Assembly: GCF_013127955.1 (NCBI RefSeq)
Contig: NZ_CP053435.1
Span: forward strand, 5,435,001 to 5,499,000
DNA from: Spirosoma taeanense
GTDB lineage: Bacteria > Bacteroidota > Bacteroidia > Cytophagales > Spirosomataceae
Length of the DNA stretch: 64,000 nt
Direction of reading: 5' to 3'
How positions within the stretch are numbered: position 1 is the stretch's first letter; the number at the start of each line of letters is the position of its first letter. The notes beneath the pieces were generated by a model. The model saw only the letters and a program-made list of their open reading frames with translations. It was not told the origin of the DNA and ran no database searches. Shown piece by piece: positions 1 to 8,925 of this stretch. A program made the translations under genes and the position numbers.

Positions 1-2
1 GT

Positions 3-2876
3 GGCCTTTCCCGGGATAAAATCGTAGCAGAGGGTTTAATCATCAATCAACGGGCCGCTAACGAACCCAAGACCGAGGCCTATGCTGAAGTTGAGTATGA
101 GTTAAAAGGACAAGCTTACCGGTCGCGCTGGTCCATTGAAAAGAACCGTAACGGCAATTGGAACGACTATGATATGGAAGTTGCCCAGTTGCCCGACGGC
201 AATCTGCTTTCTAACAAGAAACGTGATGTTCCTTCGCTGAATACTGAAAAAATCGGCCTGACGTATGAACAGTTCATCCGGTCGATGGTCCTGGCGCAGG
301 GGGCCTTCGACAAATTTCTAAAAGCGTCCTCGGGCGATCGGAGTAAGCTGCTGGAACAAATAACCGGCACCGACATTTACCGACGGCTTAGTCAGGGGGC
401 GCACCAGCAGAACAAAGGCTATGATGAGCGAATTAAGGATAAACAGCGCGAAGTTACCCTCATCGACTTTCTATCAGACGAACGGGTTGCGGAGCTGAAT
501 GCCGAGCAGAAAGATATTGAAACGCGGCTTGGCGATCTTGAAAAAGACGTACAGTTTTATCGCCATGAGGTAACGCTGGTGGATGCTGTTACGGCGGCCG
601 ACGAAGAGTTGGCAAAGCTGGAACGTCAACAACTAAGTCTGGATACGCGCCAGCAAGCTTTTGCGCCGAGCGCCGAGCGGTTAACCCGGCACGAACAGGT
701 AGCGGATTTAGCCACAGCGTTTGCGGACCTGGCGAATGCAGAATCAAACAGAAGCCAGGCTCTACGTGATCGAGAGCTTGCCGAGGGGGCCGTTACGGAA
801 CTGCAAATCCGATTAACCGCCCTTATTGATGAGGTGCGGGAACTGACCCAGCAGCCATCCGTTACTGAGCAGTCGTTCGATGCCGATCTTAATGCATTTC
901 GGGATAAAGTTCTTGCGCTTACGCGGCAGATCGAACACGAGCAGGAACGGGCGGCTAAACCTTATCAATCCATTCAGCATACGCTGACAACGGCGTCGCA
1001 GCCCTGGTTTCGCACGCTGGACCTGAATGATCTTGAGCAGGTAACGCTACAGGTAACGAGTAGATGTAAAGAAACTGGTGTGCGACTGGTTCAGTTGGAG
1101 AACGATTACCCAATGATGACGCCCGAGCGGTTGCAGGAGGAGATCGGTCGTTATGTTGAGCAGGAAAAACAGCTCTCCGCGTTAATTCAGCTTCAGGAAC
1201 AGCAACAGCAGCGACTGATTGAGGGAATGAACCTGAAAGCGCAGATTAATGAAAAGCGTGATTTTCTGAAAATTAACAAACCCTTACTGGAGCAGCTTGC
1301 CCAGAAACTTGACCTCCTCGATAAGTCACGAAAAGACCTGGAGCAACAAAAATTCCGATTGGCTCAGGAGGCTAATCTCGAAAAGCTTCGGGAAGGGCTT
1401 GTAGCTGGCGAACCCTGTCCGCTATGTGGTTCGCTCGATCATCCTTACGTTCAGCACTATGTGCAGCAGGCCGGTACGCTGGAAGTCAAGCTTCGGTTGG
1501 TAACGGAGGACTTAAGTAATAAGAAACAGGAGCACGATACTCTGCATGATAGTATCATTAAGGCAGAAGCCGATGAGCAAAGCCTTGACCAGCAACGCAT
1601 TCAACTGCGAAAGGTGTTCGCTTCGGGCAAAACGACGATTAGCGAGCAGTTAACCGAACTGGCTTTAGACCCGACTCTGGAATTAGAATCGTTACGCGAC
1701 ACCCAGAAACTGGCCGAAGTACAGCGTGGCGAGTTAGTGATATTACAATCCCTCTGGGAAGAAGAGAAGGCATTACGTCGTTTAGCTGACGACCTGCAGA
1801 TTGTCCGGGAAAGTTCGGCTGCGCTGCAGCAAATTATCAGCGAGAAAGAACGTCTATTCGCCAGCGATGACATTCAGGGCCGTTGTAACGAGCTTACCGA
1901 GCGATTCAATACCGTCAAGGGTGAACTGGCCTCGCAGCGAGGGTTAGCTGAACATGCTAATAAAGCGTTAGCCGATGCCGATCAGCAGATCAATATGCTA
2001 ACGAGCCAGCTCTTGCCTGTCCTGGTCGAGCGGGGCCTGAGCGATATAGATTCCGCCCGCGCCTGTCTGCTTGATACACCGACTCTACGTCAATACCAGG
2101 AGATTCAGAAAACGCTCAGCGATGAAGCGCTTAGTATCTCATCGCGCCGGGATCAGGCAACCTCTAAGCGAAAAGAGGCTATAGAAAAGCGACAAACTGA
2201 CTTAACCGGAGAGTCAGTTCGGCAACAGGTCAAAGACCTGGAGAAAGAGCAACGGCAGCGAATGGAACAGTTAGGCAACGTAAAGGCTCAGCTTAGTGCG
2301 AACGACCGCGACCGTAAGCGACAGGCGAAGCTGGCAAAAGAACTGGCGAAACTGGAAGCCGAGGCTATGCCCTGGCGTGAATTGAACCGGCTTATCGGTA
2401 GCGCAAAAGGGGATGAGTACAGTCGATTTGCCCAAAGCTTAACACTGGCGCAGTTAATCGGCCTGGCTAACCGACGCCTTCGTGATTTATCGGATCGCTA
2501 CCTGTTATTAAAGCCCCGCGACGGGCAGGATGAGCTTTACGTTCTGGATCAGTACCAGGGTAATGCCGAGCGGACCGTAACCAGTTTGTCGGGCGGAGAA
2601 ACGTTTACGCTCAGCCTAGGATTAGCGCTTGCGTTATCGGACCTGGCCTCTCAAAATGTGCAGATCGATAGCTTGTTTGTGGATGAAGGCTTTGGCACAC
2701 TTGATCCCGATGCGCTCGATACAGCCATCGTCATGCTGGAAAAGCTACAGCAGGACAGCCATAAAACGATTGGTATCATCTCGCACCGTCAGGAAATAAA
2801 AGAACGGATCAGCGTTCAGCTTCAGGTTGAAAAAGGGAACGATGGCAACAGCCGGGTGGCTGTAGTAGAACTTTAA
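3..2876 (+). CDS. sbcC: Exonuclease SbcC (partial, 5' end outside window)
   Basis: Large SMC/Rad50-like ATPase subunit of the SbcCD nuclease, which opens hairpins and processes DNA ends and protein-blocked ends in the cytoplasm. The reading frame is open to the left edge, so the start and the Walker A region lie outside; the first in-frame ATG at 174 is internal. Long Glu/Gln/Lys-rich coiled coils flank a zinc hook, CPLC, at nt 1416-1427. The C-terminal ATPase lobe carries the ABC signature SLSGGETF near nt 2581-2610 and a Walker B/D-loop LFVDEGFGTLD near nt 2674-2706. The nuclease partner sbcD would be expected just upstream. The hook plus SGGE signature makes SbcC far more likely than RecN or SMC. 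Confidence 0.96.
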   Translation, partial: GLSRDKIVAEGLIINQRAANEPKTEAYAEVEYELKGQAYRSRWSIEKNRNGNWNDYDMEVAQLPDGNLLSNKKRDVPSLNTEKIGLTYEQFIRSMVLAQGAFDKFLKASSGDRSKLLEQITGTDIYRRLSQGAHQQNKGYDERIKDKQREVTLIDFLSDERVAELNAEQKDIETRLGDLEKDVQFYRHEVTLVDAVTAADEELAKLERQQLSLDTRQQAFAPSAERLTRHEQVADLATAFADLANAESNRSQALRDRELAEGAVTELQIRLTALIDEVRELTQQPSVTEQSFDADLNAFRDKVLALTRQIEHEQERAAKPYQSIQHTLTTASQPWFRTLDLNDLEQVTLQVTSRCKETGVRLVQLENDYPMMTPERLQEEIGRYVEQEKQLSALIQLQEQQQQRLIEGMNLKAQINEKRDFLKINKPLLEQLAQKLDLLDKSRKDLEQQKFRLAQEANLEKLREGLVAGEPCPLCGSLDHPYVQHYVQQAGTLEVKLRLVTEDLSNKKQEHDTLHDSIIKAEADEQSLDQQRIQLRKVFASGKTTISEQLTELALDPTLELESLRDTQKLAEVQRGELVILQSLWEEEKALRRLADDLQIVRESSAALQQIISEKERLFASDDIQGRCNELTERFNTVKGELASQRGLAEHANKALADADQQINMLTSQLLPVLVERGLSDIDSARACLLDTPTLRQYQEIQKTLSDEALSISSRRDQATSKRKEAIEKRQTDLTGESVRQQVKDLEKEQRQRMEQLGNVKAQLSANDRDRKRQAKLAKELAKLEAEAMPWRELNRLIGSAKGDEYSRFAQSLTLAQLIGLANRRLRDLSDRYLLLKPRDGQDELYVLDQYQGNAERTVTSLSGGETFTLSLGLALALSDLASQNVQIDSLFVDEGFGTLDPDALDTAIVMLEKLQQDSHKTIGIISHRQEIKERISVQLQVEKGNDGNSRVAVVEL

Positions 2877-2955
2877 TCACTGTTAACAAATTTTGAATTC
2901 TGTCGGCAAACAAAGCGGTCGACTTACCTTTAGCCCAAAAATTGAACTTGCTCAA

Positions 2956-3975
2956 ATGAAATCTTTGCTTTCACTTAGCTTGCTTGGGTGTGTATTGTTA
3001 GCTGGTTGCCGCAATTCACAGCCGGGCTCGGCTGCTTCTCAGCAGAATTCTGTCTCGACGATTGCTTTTGGCTCCTGTAGCGACCAGAAACGACCGCAAC
3101 CGTTATGGGACGACATTGTAGCGCAGAAGCCAGACGTCTGGATATGGCTCGGCGATAATATTTACGGCGACTCGGAGATCATGGATACACTCACGGCCAA
3201 GTATAACCGTCAGAAGTCAAATCCGGTGTACCAGCAACTGCGCCAATCGGCGTCGGTCATTGGCGTATGGGACGACCATGATTACGGCGTAAATGACGGC
3301 GGCAAAGAGTATCCCCGCCGGAAGGATAGCCAGCAACTCATGCTGAACTTTCTGGATGTTCCGGAAAACAGTCCGTTACGTAAACAGGAAGGCGCTTACT
3401 CGGCACACGTATATGGACCCAAGGGCAAACGCGTGAAAGTAATTCTGTTGGACGGCCGCTATTTTCGCGACCCGCTGAAGAAAGATGGTAAGGCGAACGT
3501 ACCAGACCCTTCGGGCGATATGCTGGGCGAAGCGCAGTGGCAATGGCTTGAGCGACAACTGACCAACTCCGATGCTGACGTACACATTATTGGCAGCGGC
3601 ATTCAGGTGTTGCCCGAAGAACATGTTTATGAGAAATGGGCCAATTTCCCGACTGCCCGCCAGCGACTGCTGGACCTACTGAGCAAAACAAAACCTAAAG
3701 GCGCTTTATTCATCAGTGGCGACCGGCATATGGCCGAAGTCTCGCGGGTGCAGGTGCCGGGCCTGAGTTACGCTCTGTATGATATTACCAGCAGCGGCCT
3801 GACTCATGTTTCGGCTCCGCACGAGGAAGCCAACCGTCACCGCGTTGGCGATATGGTGTCAAAACTCAACTATGGTCTGATTACAATTGACTGGAATGCC
3901 AAACCGCTGCGGGCTACCGTTCGGATAAACGGTGATAATCAGGCGACTTACCTAACGCAGGAGATCAAGTTTTAA
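2956..3975 (+). CDS. PhoD-like alkaline phosphatase family lipoprotein
   Basis: Predicted metallophosphoesterase of the PhoD-like family, cleaving phosphate mono- or diesters at the cell envelope. The ATG at 2956 is preferred over an upstream TTG at 2893, because it gives a clean lipoprotein signal peptide with lipobox LLAGC and acylated Cys18. Metal-site motifs are visible: FGSCSDQ, a GDNIYGD loop, WDDHDYG and GDRHMAE. The protein is 339 residues, normal for the single-domain PhoD-like form. It follows sbcC in the same direction after 79 bp and ends at a strong hairpin shared with convergent fabI. The true substrate cannot be told from sequence. Confidence 0.88.
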   Translation: MKSLLSLSLLGCVLLAGCRNSQPGSAASQQNSVSTIAFGSCSDQKRPQPLWDDIVAQKPDVWIWLGDNIYGDSEIMDTLTAKYNRQKSNPVYQQLRQSASVIGVWDDHDYGVNDGGKEYPRRKDSQQLMLNFLDVPENSPLRKQEGAYSAHVYGPKGKRVKVILLDGRYFRDPLKKDGKANVPDPSGDMLGEAQWQWLERQLTNSDADVHIIGSGIQVLPEEHVYEKWANFPTARQRLLDLLSKTKPKGALFISGDRHMAEVSRVQVPGLSYALYDITSSGLTHVSAPHEEANRHRVGDMVSKLNYGLITIDWNAKPLRATVRINGDNQATYLTQEIKF

Positions 3976-3998
3976 ACCTTTCCTGCATTGGCCCAAGC

Positions 3999-4047
3999 GA
4001 GACGGGGCGTCTTACGTATAGCTGCTATACGTACGACGCCCCGTCTC
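3999..4047. terminator. Bidirectional hairpin terminator between phoD-like gene and fabI
   Basis: Perfect 13-bp arms (GAGACGGGGCGTC at 3999-4011 and its complement at 4035-4047) enclose a second inverted repeat (TACGTATA/TATACGTA). It lies between two convergent stop codons. There is no T-run after the stem on the + side, so it is a strong hairpin rather than a textbook U-tract terminator. Confidence 0.8.
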
Positions 4048-4066
4048 ATGTTATTTACTGGTTCCG

Positions 4067-4882
4067 TTAGGATTTGTTAATCAACGCCATAACATCTTCC
4101 GACACACCGGTCATCGAGAAGCCGCCATCGTGGAAGAGGTTCTGCATCGTAACCATGCGGGTCAAGTCCGAAAATAGCGTAACGACGTAGTCGGCGCATT
4201 GATCGGCCGTTGCGTTGCCCAGCGGGGCCATTTTCTCGGCATAATCATAGAACTGTTCGAAACCGCCGATGCCGCCACCAGCCGTCGTAGGCGTGGGTGA
4301 CTGCGATACGGTGTTGACGCGTACATTCCGGAATTTACCGTAGTGGTAGCCGAAGCTGCGGGCAATCGACTCCAAGGCGGCTTTAGCATCGGCCATGTCG
4401 CCGTAGAACGAAAACGTCCGCTGAGCCGCCATGTAGGTCAGGGCCACAATCGAGCCCCACTCATTGATGGCGTCGAGTTTATAGGCCGTCTGCATCATTT
4501 TGTGGAACGACATTGCCGAAATATCAATGCTCTGCTTGTACCAGTCGTAGTTCAGGTCGGTATAGGATTTGCCTTTCCGAATATTAGGGCTCATGCCGAT
4601 GCTATGCAGCACAAAGTCCACTTTGCCGCCCAGCACCTCCTGCGATTTGGTAAACAGGTTTTCCAGATCCTCGACCGACGTAGCGTCGGCTGGAATAATC
4701 TCGGCTTCACACTGCTCAGCCAACTGTTTAATTGCCCCCATGCGCATCGCAATCGGCGCGTTGGTCAGCGTAAAGGTCGCGCCTTCTTCTTTCGCCTTCA
4801 GAGCGACTTTCCAGGCGATTGATTTCTCGTCAAGGGCACCTGATATGATGCCGCGTTTACCGTTCAGTAATCCGTAAGCCAT
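4067..4882 (-). CDS. fabI: Enoyl-[acyl-carrier-protein] reductase (NADH), FabI
   Basis: Cytoplasmic short-chain dehydrogenase/reductase that performs the last reduction of each type II fatty-acid elongation cycle, reducing trans-2-enoyl-ACP. The 271 residues match the family length. The N-terminal GKRGIISGALDEKSIAW is the FabI version of the Rossmann glycine motif, and the catalytic Tyr160-x6-Lys167 pair sits in SFYGDMADAKAAL. This is the usual triclosan target class. The gene stands alone, convergent with the PhoD-like gene. A Bacteroidota -7 box about 150 bp upstream implies an unusually long leader. Identification is firm. Confidence 0.96.
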   Translation of the reverse strand: MAYGLLNGKRGIISGALDEKSIAWKVALKAKEEGATFTLTNAPIAMRMGAIKQLAEQCEAEIIPADATSVEDLENLFTKSQEVLGGKVDFVLHSIGMSPNIRKGKSYTDLNYDWYKQSIDISAMSFHKMMQTAYKLDAINEWGSIVALTYMAAQRTFSFYGDMADAKAALESIARSFGYHYGKFRNVRVNTVSQSPTPTTAGGGIGGFEQFYDYAEKMAPLGNATADQCADYVVTLFSDLTRMVTMQNLFHDGGFSMTGVSEDVMALINKS

Positions 4883-5028
4883 TGTGTTAGATTTGGTTAT
4901 CGACAGTTCCGCCCAGCACGGCTCGCAGTTGCAGTATTGGCTATGGCGGTTGGTTGATTGTTTTTAGCCTGGCGAGGCCGCAACGTGCGAACAAACAGAC
5001 AGTTAAACAACCAAACCAATTAAACGGT

Positions 5029-5036
5029 CAAAGTTA
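5029..5036 (-). promoter_or_regulatory. Candidate -7 box for fabI
   Basis: The minus strand reads TAACTTTG, a perfect match to the Bacteroidota -7 consensus TAnnTTTG. It lies between the hydrolase stop and fabI. If used, fabI mRNA would have a leader of about 140 nt with no ORF that I recognise. Confidence 0.5.
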
Positions 5037-5038
5037 GC

Positions 5039-6076
5039 TTATTTTTTTGGCCGGATGGCCACAAGCGGCATCGTGGCTGGGGCTGGCGGCAGTTTCAATA
5101 CATTAGTCATGAATGCTTTCGTCGCCTGATAAACGCCATTCAGATCGTCCGACGTAAAGTGCGACGCAATTACGTGTTCGCCGGCGTTGGGAAAGGCTTT
5201 CTTTTCTTTCAACGCAGCGGGGGTGCCCAACTGATCAAACATATTCAGCATAGCCGCTACCGAAACAACTTTATCCTGATTGTCTTCGTCCTTGTAATAG
5301 TACCCCATGAATACAGGCTGCTTCACCTTCTGAAACTCCTCTGTGGTCATGTACTGATCAAGCATCGTCTGGAGCGCAATCAACCCATTGGTGTGGTATT
5401 CGGTCAGCCAGTAACGCCCGCGTTTAGGACCATAATGCGTAACCGTTACGTGTTCGCCCCCGAAAACCCGTTCAAGTAGCTGTTGCCCCCAGGGTTTAGT
5501 TACGAGCTTGAGTGCCGGGTTGGTAGCCGCGATACAGGGTGAATACAAGATCAGGCCATGAATTTCTGGGTGGCGGGCCGCTAGATAAAGTGTTAGCATT
5601 CCCCCCGCCGACGTACCAATTACGACGACTTTATCGCCCAGCGCTTTACCAATAGCCAGCGCCCGCTCGGCCGAACCCGCGTAGGTGGACGGCGTCAAGC
5701 CCTTAAGTGCGTCGGGTGAGTTAACTCCGTGCTCATACGTACGGCTCAGGTAAAGATTACAGCCAAACTGTTTAGCCAACTGCTTATGGATCGGATCACC
5801 TTCGGCCCAACTCGCCGTAAAACCGGGAATATAGACGATGCTGTACGGCGTTTTAACTTTTCGGGTGCTATCGGCCCAGATAATCCGCGCTTCGTTGTCG
5901 GGACGCAGGTTTGCCTTTGCTTCAGATGCCTGAATGCTTTGCTCCAATTTAACCAGGTCAGCATCGAGCCTGATATATTCCGGTTTGATTGGACCGGACT
6001 GTACCGATGGCCCAAGCAGATACCCGACGACGATCAACGCCAGCAGCAGGCCGATAATGGTCAATAGCCGTTTCAT
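5039..6076 (-). CDS. Membrane-anchored alpha/beta hydrolase
   Basis: Serine hydrolase of the alpha/beta fold with an N-terminal hydrophobic segment (about residues 3-22), an uncleaved anchor or signal peptide, placing the enzyme on the periplasmic side. The nucleophile elbow is GTSAGG with Ser156, and a C-terminal GEHVIASH supplies the likely catalytic His. It is 345 residues long. The start codon overlaps the stop of the upstream RNA methyltransferase gene by 4 bp (ATGA), so the two are translationally coupled, though no functional link is evident. It resembles lysophospholipase/esterase-type proteins; the substrate is unknown. Confidence 0.8.
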   Translation of the reverse strand: MKRLLTIIGLLLALIVVGYLLGPSVQSGPIKPEYIRLDADLVKLEQSIQASEAKANLRPDNEARIIWADSTRKVKTPYSIVYIPGFTASWAEGDPIHKQLAKQFGCNLYLSRTYEHGVNSPDALKGLTPSTYAGSAERALAIGKALGDKVVVIGTSAGGMLTLYLAARHPEIHGLILYSPCIAATNPALKLVTKPWGQQLLERVFGGEHVTVTHYGPKRGRYWLTEYHTNGLIALQTMLDQYMTTEEFQKVKQPVFMGYYYKDEDNQDKVVSVAAMLNMFDQLGTPAALKEKKAFPNAGEHVIASHFTSDDLNGVYQATKAFMTNVLKLPPAPATMPLVAIRPKK

Positions 6077-7464
6077 ACGTATTCTTTAATATCCATGCGG
6101 ATACGCCAGTCCTTGGGCAGGTAGTTATTCACCCGATTGCCAACGCCTTTTACCCAGCCCAGATTCAGGCCGTTGTATTGCGCCAGTAACCAGCCATTTA
6201 CGGGTTGATCCAGGACGAGGTTCTCTTTCTTAAAAAACCGGAGCGCGTTTTCTCTACTTAGTGCGATGCCGGGTAGCTGCTGATTAATGGCTGTGCTGAG
6301 CGCCAGCGGATGAGAGGGAATAAAATCGTGCCCTTTAAACTGCCCCATTTCCAGCCCGAATCCTTTGTTACGCAGGGCGCTGTCCAGAAAAAGAAACTGC
6401 TTTTCCAATGCTTTAGACAGCGCCATTACGTCGCCATTGGGTTTTTCCCAGAACGAAAAATCGCCCGGCTGTTGCAGCCATCTGGCCGCTGACGCCGTCT
6501 CCCTAGGTCGAAGTGCGCGGATGGTTCGGAAGGTTCGTGCATCCAGCTTTACCGAAGCGGTGAACGCTGTTTTTTGAAACACACTGATAAAAAACCCTTC
6601 GCCCCGAACCCGGTGCGGATAACATTGATAGCCAACCGCATTGTCTACGGCCTTCTCCACAATATTCCAGTCAGTCGGCAAATCGAGCGGCCGGCTGCGG
6701 AAGCCGTTCTGGGAAAGGAACTGAAGATTATCCCGATTCTCGGCATCGTTATACGTACAGGTGCTGTAGATGAGCAAACCGCCTTCATCGAGAAGGGGTG
6801 CGGCTGCGGCCAGAATCCGTTTCTGACGAGCGGAGCAAAGCTGCACGTTAGCCGGTGACCATTCCTGCATAGCATCGGGATCTTTACGAAACAGCCCCTC
6901 GCCCGAGCAGGGTGCATCAACCACCACCACGTCAAAGAAGCCAGCCAGATTACTCATGTCCTCCGGATCATGATTGCTGACAACTACATTTGGAAAACCC
7001 CACTTGTCCAGATTCTCGCGTAACACCGACACCCGACTGCGGATGACCTCGTTGCAAACCAGCAAACTATCGCGCGACAGAGCCGAAGCGAGGAGCGTAC
7101 TTTTGCCACCCGGTGCCCCGCATAAATCCAGAACCCGCAGGGGCCGGTTCAGATTAGCTGTTTGCCGAAGCGCTTCGTTCAGAAGCATCGACGAGGCTTC
7201 CTGTACGTAATATGCACCAGCCTGAAACAGCGGATCGAGCGTAAAACTGGGGCGTTCAGGTAAATAAAACCCTTCTGCGCACCAAGGAACCGGCTCTAGT
7301 CCGGTTGTAGCCATGGCGTTTTTTTCTGGGTTTACCCGGATGCTTACGGGCGTATCCTGCGTAAGTGCGGCAGCAAAGACCGAAAATTCGGGACCTAACT
7401 GCTGTTGCATCTGTTCCTGAAACGCGGGCGGCAATTCAGCTTCGGATGAAGTGAGGCTATTCAT
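6073..7464 (-). CDS. RsmB/NOP family RNA (cytosine-5) methyltransferase, RsmF-like
   Basis: S-adenosylmethionine-dependent enzyme that methylates C5 of a cytosine in rRNA or tRNA. The SAM-binding motif I is DLCGAPGGKS (residues 113-122). Both family cysteines are present: the release Cys186 in DAPCSGEG and the nucleophile Cys236 in YSTCTYND. A C-terminal extension of about 170 residues resembles the PUA-like RNA-binding tail of RsmF. The length of 463 aa fits RsmF better than RsmB, which has an N-terminal NusB domain not seen here. The exact target base is inferred, not shown. Confidence 0.88.
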   Translation of the reverse strand: MNSLTSSEAELPPAFQEQMQQQLGPEFSVFAAALTQDTPVSIRVNPEKNAMATTGLEPVPWCAEGFYLPERPSFTLDPLFQAGAYYVQEASSMLLNEALRQTANLNRPLRVLDLCGAPGGKSTLLASALSRDSLLVCNEVIRSRVSVLRENLDKWGFPNVVVSNHDPEDMSNLAGFFDVVVVDAPCSGEGLFRKDPDAMQEWSPANVQLCSARQKRILAAAAPLLDEGGLLIYSTCTYNDAENRDNLQFLSQNGFRSRPLDLPTDWNIVEKAVDNAVGYQCYPHRVRGEGFFISVFQKTAFTASVKLDARTFRTIRALRPRETASAARWLQQPGDFSFWEKPNGDVMALSKALEKQFLFLDSALRNKGFGLEMGQFKGHDFIPSHPLALSTAINQQLPGIALSRENALRFFKKENLVLDQPVNGWLLAQYNGLNLGWVKGVGNRVNNYLPKDWRIRMDIKEYV

Positions 7465-7512
7465 TGAACAAAAATACAGAACAGTCAGTCCTATTTGCGC
7501 TAAACTTACGTC

Positions 7513-8028
7513 ATGACCGATTTACAGGAGCGATTCAGGCAGATCAAGACATTCATTTTTGATATAGATGGGGTTTTAACGAACGGCGATGTTCATTTAC
7601 TGGATACGGGCGAACAGTACCGAACCTTCGATATTAAGGATAGCTACGCTATTGAACGGGCGTTGCAGGCCGGGTTTCGGGTAGGAATTGTTTCAGTTGC
7701 CAACTCCGAAGGTATCCGCCGGTGGCTCAACGTTCTCAAGGTCAAAGACGTATTTATGGGCGGCCCGTCTGACCAGAAGTTAAACGCCTACCTGGGCTAC
7801 CTTACGCGCGACAGCCTGAACGAAACCGAAGTTTTATACATGGGCGATGACCTACCGGACTACCCGATTCTGAGTCGGCCAAAGGTTTTGAAAGCCTGTC
7901 CAACCGACGCCGTTGAGGAAATAAAAGCGATCTGCGATTATGTCTCGGTAAAACCAGCCGGACGCGGAGCGGTTCGGGAGGTAATTGAACACGTCCTGAA
8001 GGCTCAGAGTAAATGGCCGGTTACCTGA
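7513..8028 (+). CDS. KdsC-like HAD phosphatase (3-deoxy-D-manno-octulosonate 8-phosphate phosphatase family)
   Basis: Small C0-type HAD phosphatase of 171 residues without a cap domain, which usually works as a tetramer. Motif I is FDIDGVLTNG with Asp17 (nucleophile) and Asp19, and motif IV is YMGDDLPDYP. In LPS assembly, KdsC removes the phosphate from Kdo-8-P. Motif II here reads VSVANSEG rather than the usual ITGR, so the substrate may differ, although Bacteroidota KdsC-like proteins often deviate there. It is divergent from the methyltransferase gene and convergent with the aminotransferase, and no other kds gene is in the window. Confidence 0.82.
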   Translation: MTDLQERFRQIKTFIFDIDGVLTNGDVHLLDTGEQYRTFDIKDSYAIERALQAGFRVGIVSVANSEGIRRWLNVLKVKDVFMGGPSDQKLNAYLGYLTRDSLNETEVLYMGDDLPDYPILSRPKVLKACPTDAVEEIKAICDYVSVKPAGRGAVREVIEHVLKAQSKWPVT

Positions 8029-8064
8029 GCAGCGGCAACCAGCCATGATCGGACAACCTACGGC

Positions 8065-8886
8065 TCACCAGTTTTTAACCAGCTCGTTGAACCGCTCCAA
8101 TAGGAATTTTGACTTCGGGCCTACGTGCCCATCACCGATGGTCAATTCGCCAATCTGCGTGATGGGCAGCACTTTCTTCGTAGAGCTGGTCGTGAAAGCC
8201 TCCTCGACATCGTAAAGTTCGGAGAGTAATACCGGGCGCTCCTCAACGCGGAAGTCGCTCTGCGCCAATTGCATTACTGTCCGGCGCGTAATCCCGTGCA
8301 AAATATGCCGGTTGGGCGTTATGAGACGTTCGCCCTTTATGATAAAAAAGTTACTCCGGCTCAGTTCGCTGATTTCACCTCGCTTCTGGTACAGCAGGTC
8401 CGATGCGCCGGCGCCCCGGATGGCCTCCGCCATCAGAATAACCCGTTTATAATCGGTACTTTTTACTTCGGCCATATCCCGAACGTAATCGTCGAGAATA
8501 ACCTTGATACCTTTCTCATACTGAACGGGCGGTACCGGATGGATTTCTTCGGTCAGAATAAGCAGGTTCGGCCGATCAATACTAATACTATCGGGCGAGT
8601 AGCCGCCCGTCATGACGAACCGGAACGCCGTGTCTGCACCGCCCCCGCGTTCAATCAGATCCATGACGACAGCATACGTTTCCTCTTTACCCAGGGGCAG
8701 CGGCAGGTGCATGCGCTGGGCCGAATTTTGAAACCGTTCCCAATACCAATCCCATTGAAACGGCCGCCCGTTGTAGGTCAGGAAGTAATCAAACAAACCG
8801 TATCCGCGCAACAAACCGAGGTCAGTAGTACCAACAGCGAGTTGATCGGTGGGGGCAATAGTGCCATTAAAATAACCGTAATGCAT
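8065..8886 (-). CDS. Class IV aminotransferase (branched-chain/D-amino-acid aminotransferase or aminodeoxychorismate lyase-like)
   Basis: PLP enzyme of fold type IV, 273 residues. The N-terminal YFNGTIAPTDQLAV and GYGLFDYF blocks are typical of the family. The Schiff-base lysine is Lys142 in AEVKSTDYK, and the cofactor-binding Glu174 sits in ISELSRSNFF. Branched-chain aminotransferases, D-alanine aminotransferase and 4-amino-4-deoxychorismate lyase share this pattern and cannot be separated reliably by eye. The short length and lack of a clear BCAT N-terminus favour the D-amino-acid/ADC-lyase-like branch. It is transcribed from a compact divergent promoter shared with the Uma2 gene. Confidence 0.85.
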   Translation of the reverse strand: MHYGYFNGTIAPTDQLAVGTTDLGLLRGYGLFDYFLTYNGRPFQWDWYWERFQNSAQRMHLPLPLGKEETYAVVMDLIERGGGADTAFRFVMTGGYSPDSISIDRPNLLILTEEIHPVPPVQYEKGIKVILDDYVRDMAEVKSTDYKRVILMAEAIRGAGASDLLYQKRGEISELSRSNFFIIKGERLITPNRHILHGITRRTVMQLAQSDFRVEERPVLLSELYDVEEAFTTSSTKKVLPITQIGELTIGDGHVGPKSKFLLERFNELVKNW

Positions 8887-8896
8887 GAAAAAGGCT

Positions 8897-8919
8897 TATC
8901 TTTATCAGAAACAAAAGTA
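8897..8919. promoter_or_regulatory. Compact divergent promoters (aminotransferase / Uma2 gene)
   Basis: In 39 bp between two divergent starts there are two -7-like boxes. On the + strand TATCTTTA (8897-8904) faces the Uma2 gene. On the - strand TACTTTTG (8919-8912) matches TAnnTTTG exactly and faces the aminotransferase. The + box supports the Uma2 start at 8926 rather than 8881. Confidence 0.5.
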
Positions 8920-8925
8920 CAGCAA

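Noticed and set aside
8269-8925. Long N-terminal extension of the Uma2 frame
   Set aside because: It lies inside the aminotransferase gene on the other strand, and a promoter-like box at 8897 favours the start at 8926.
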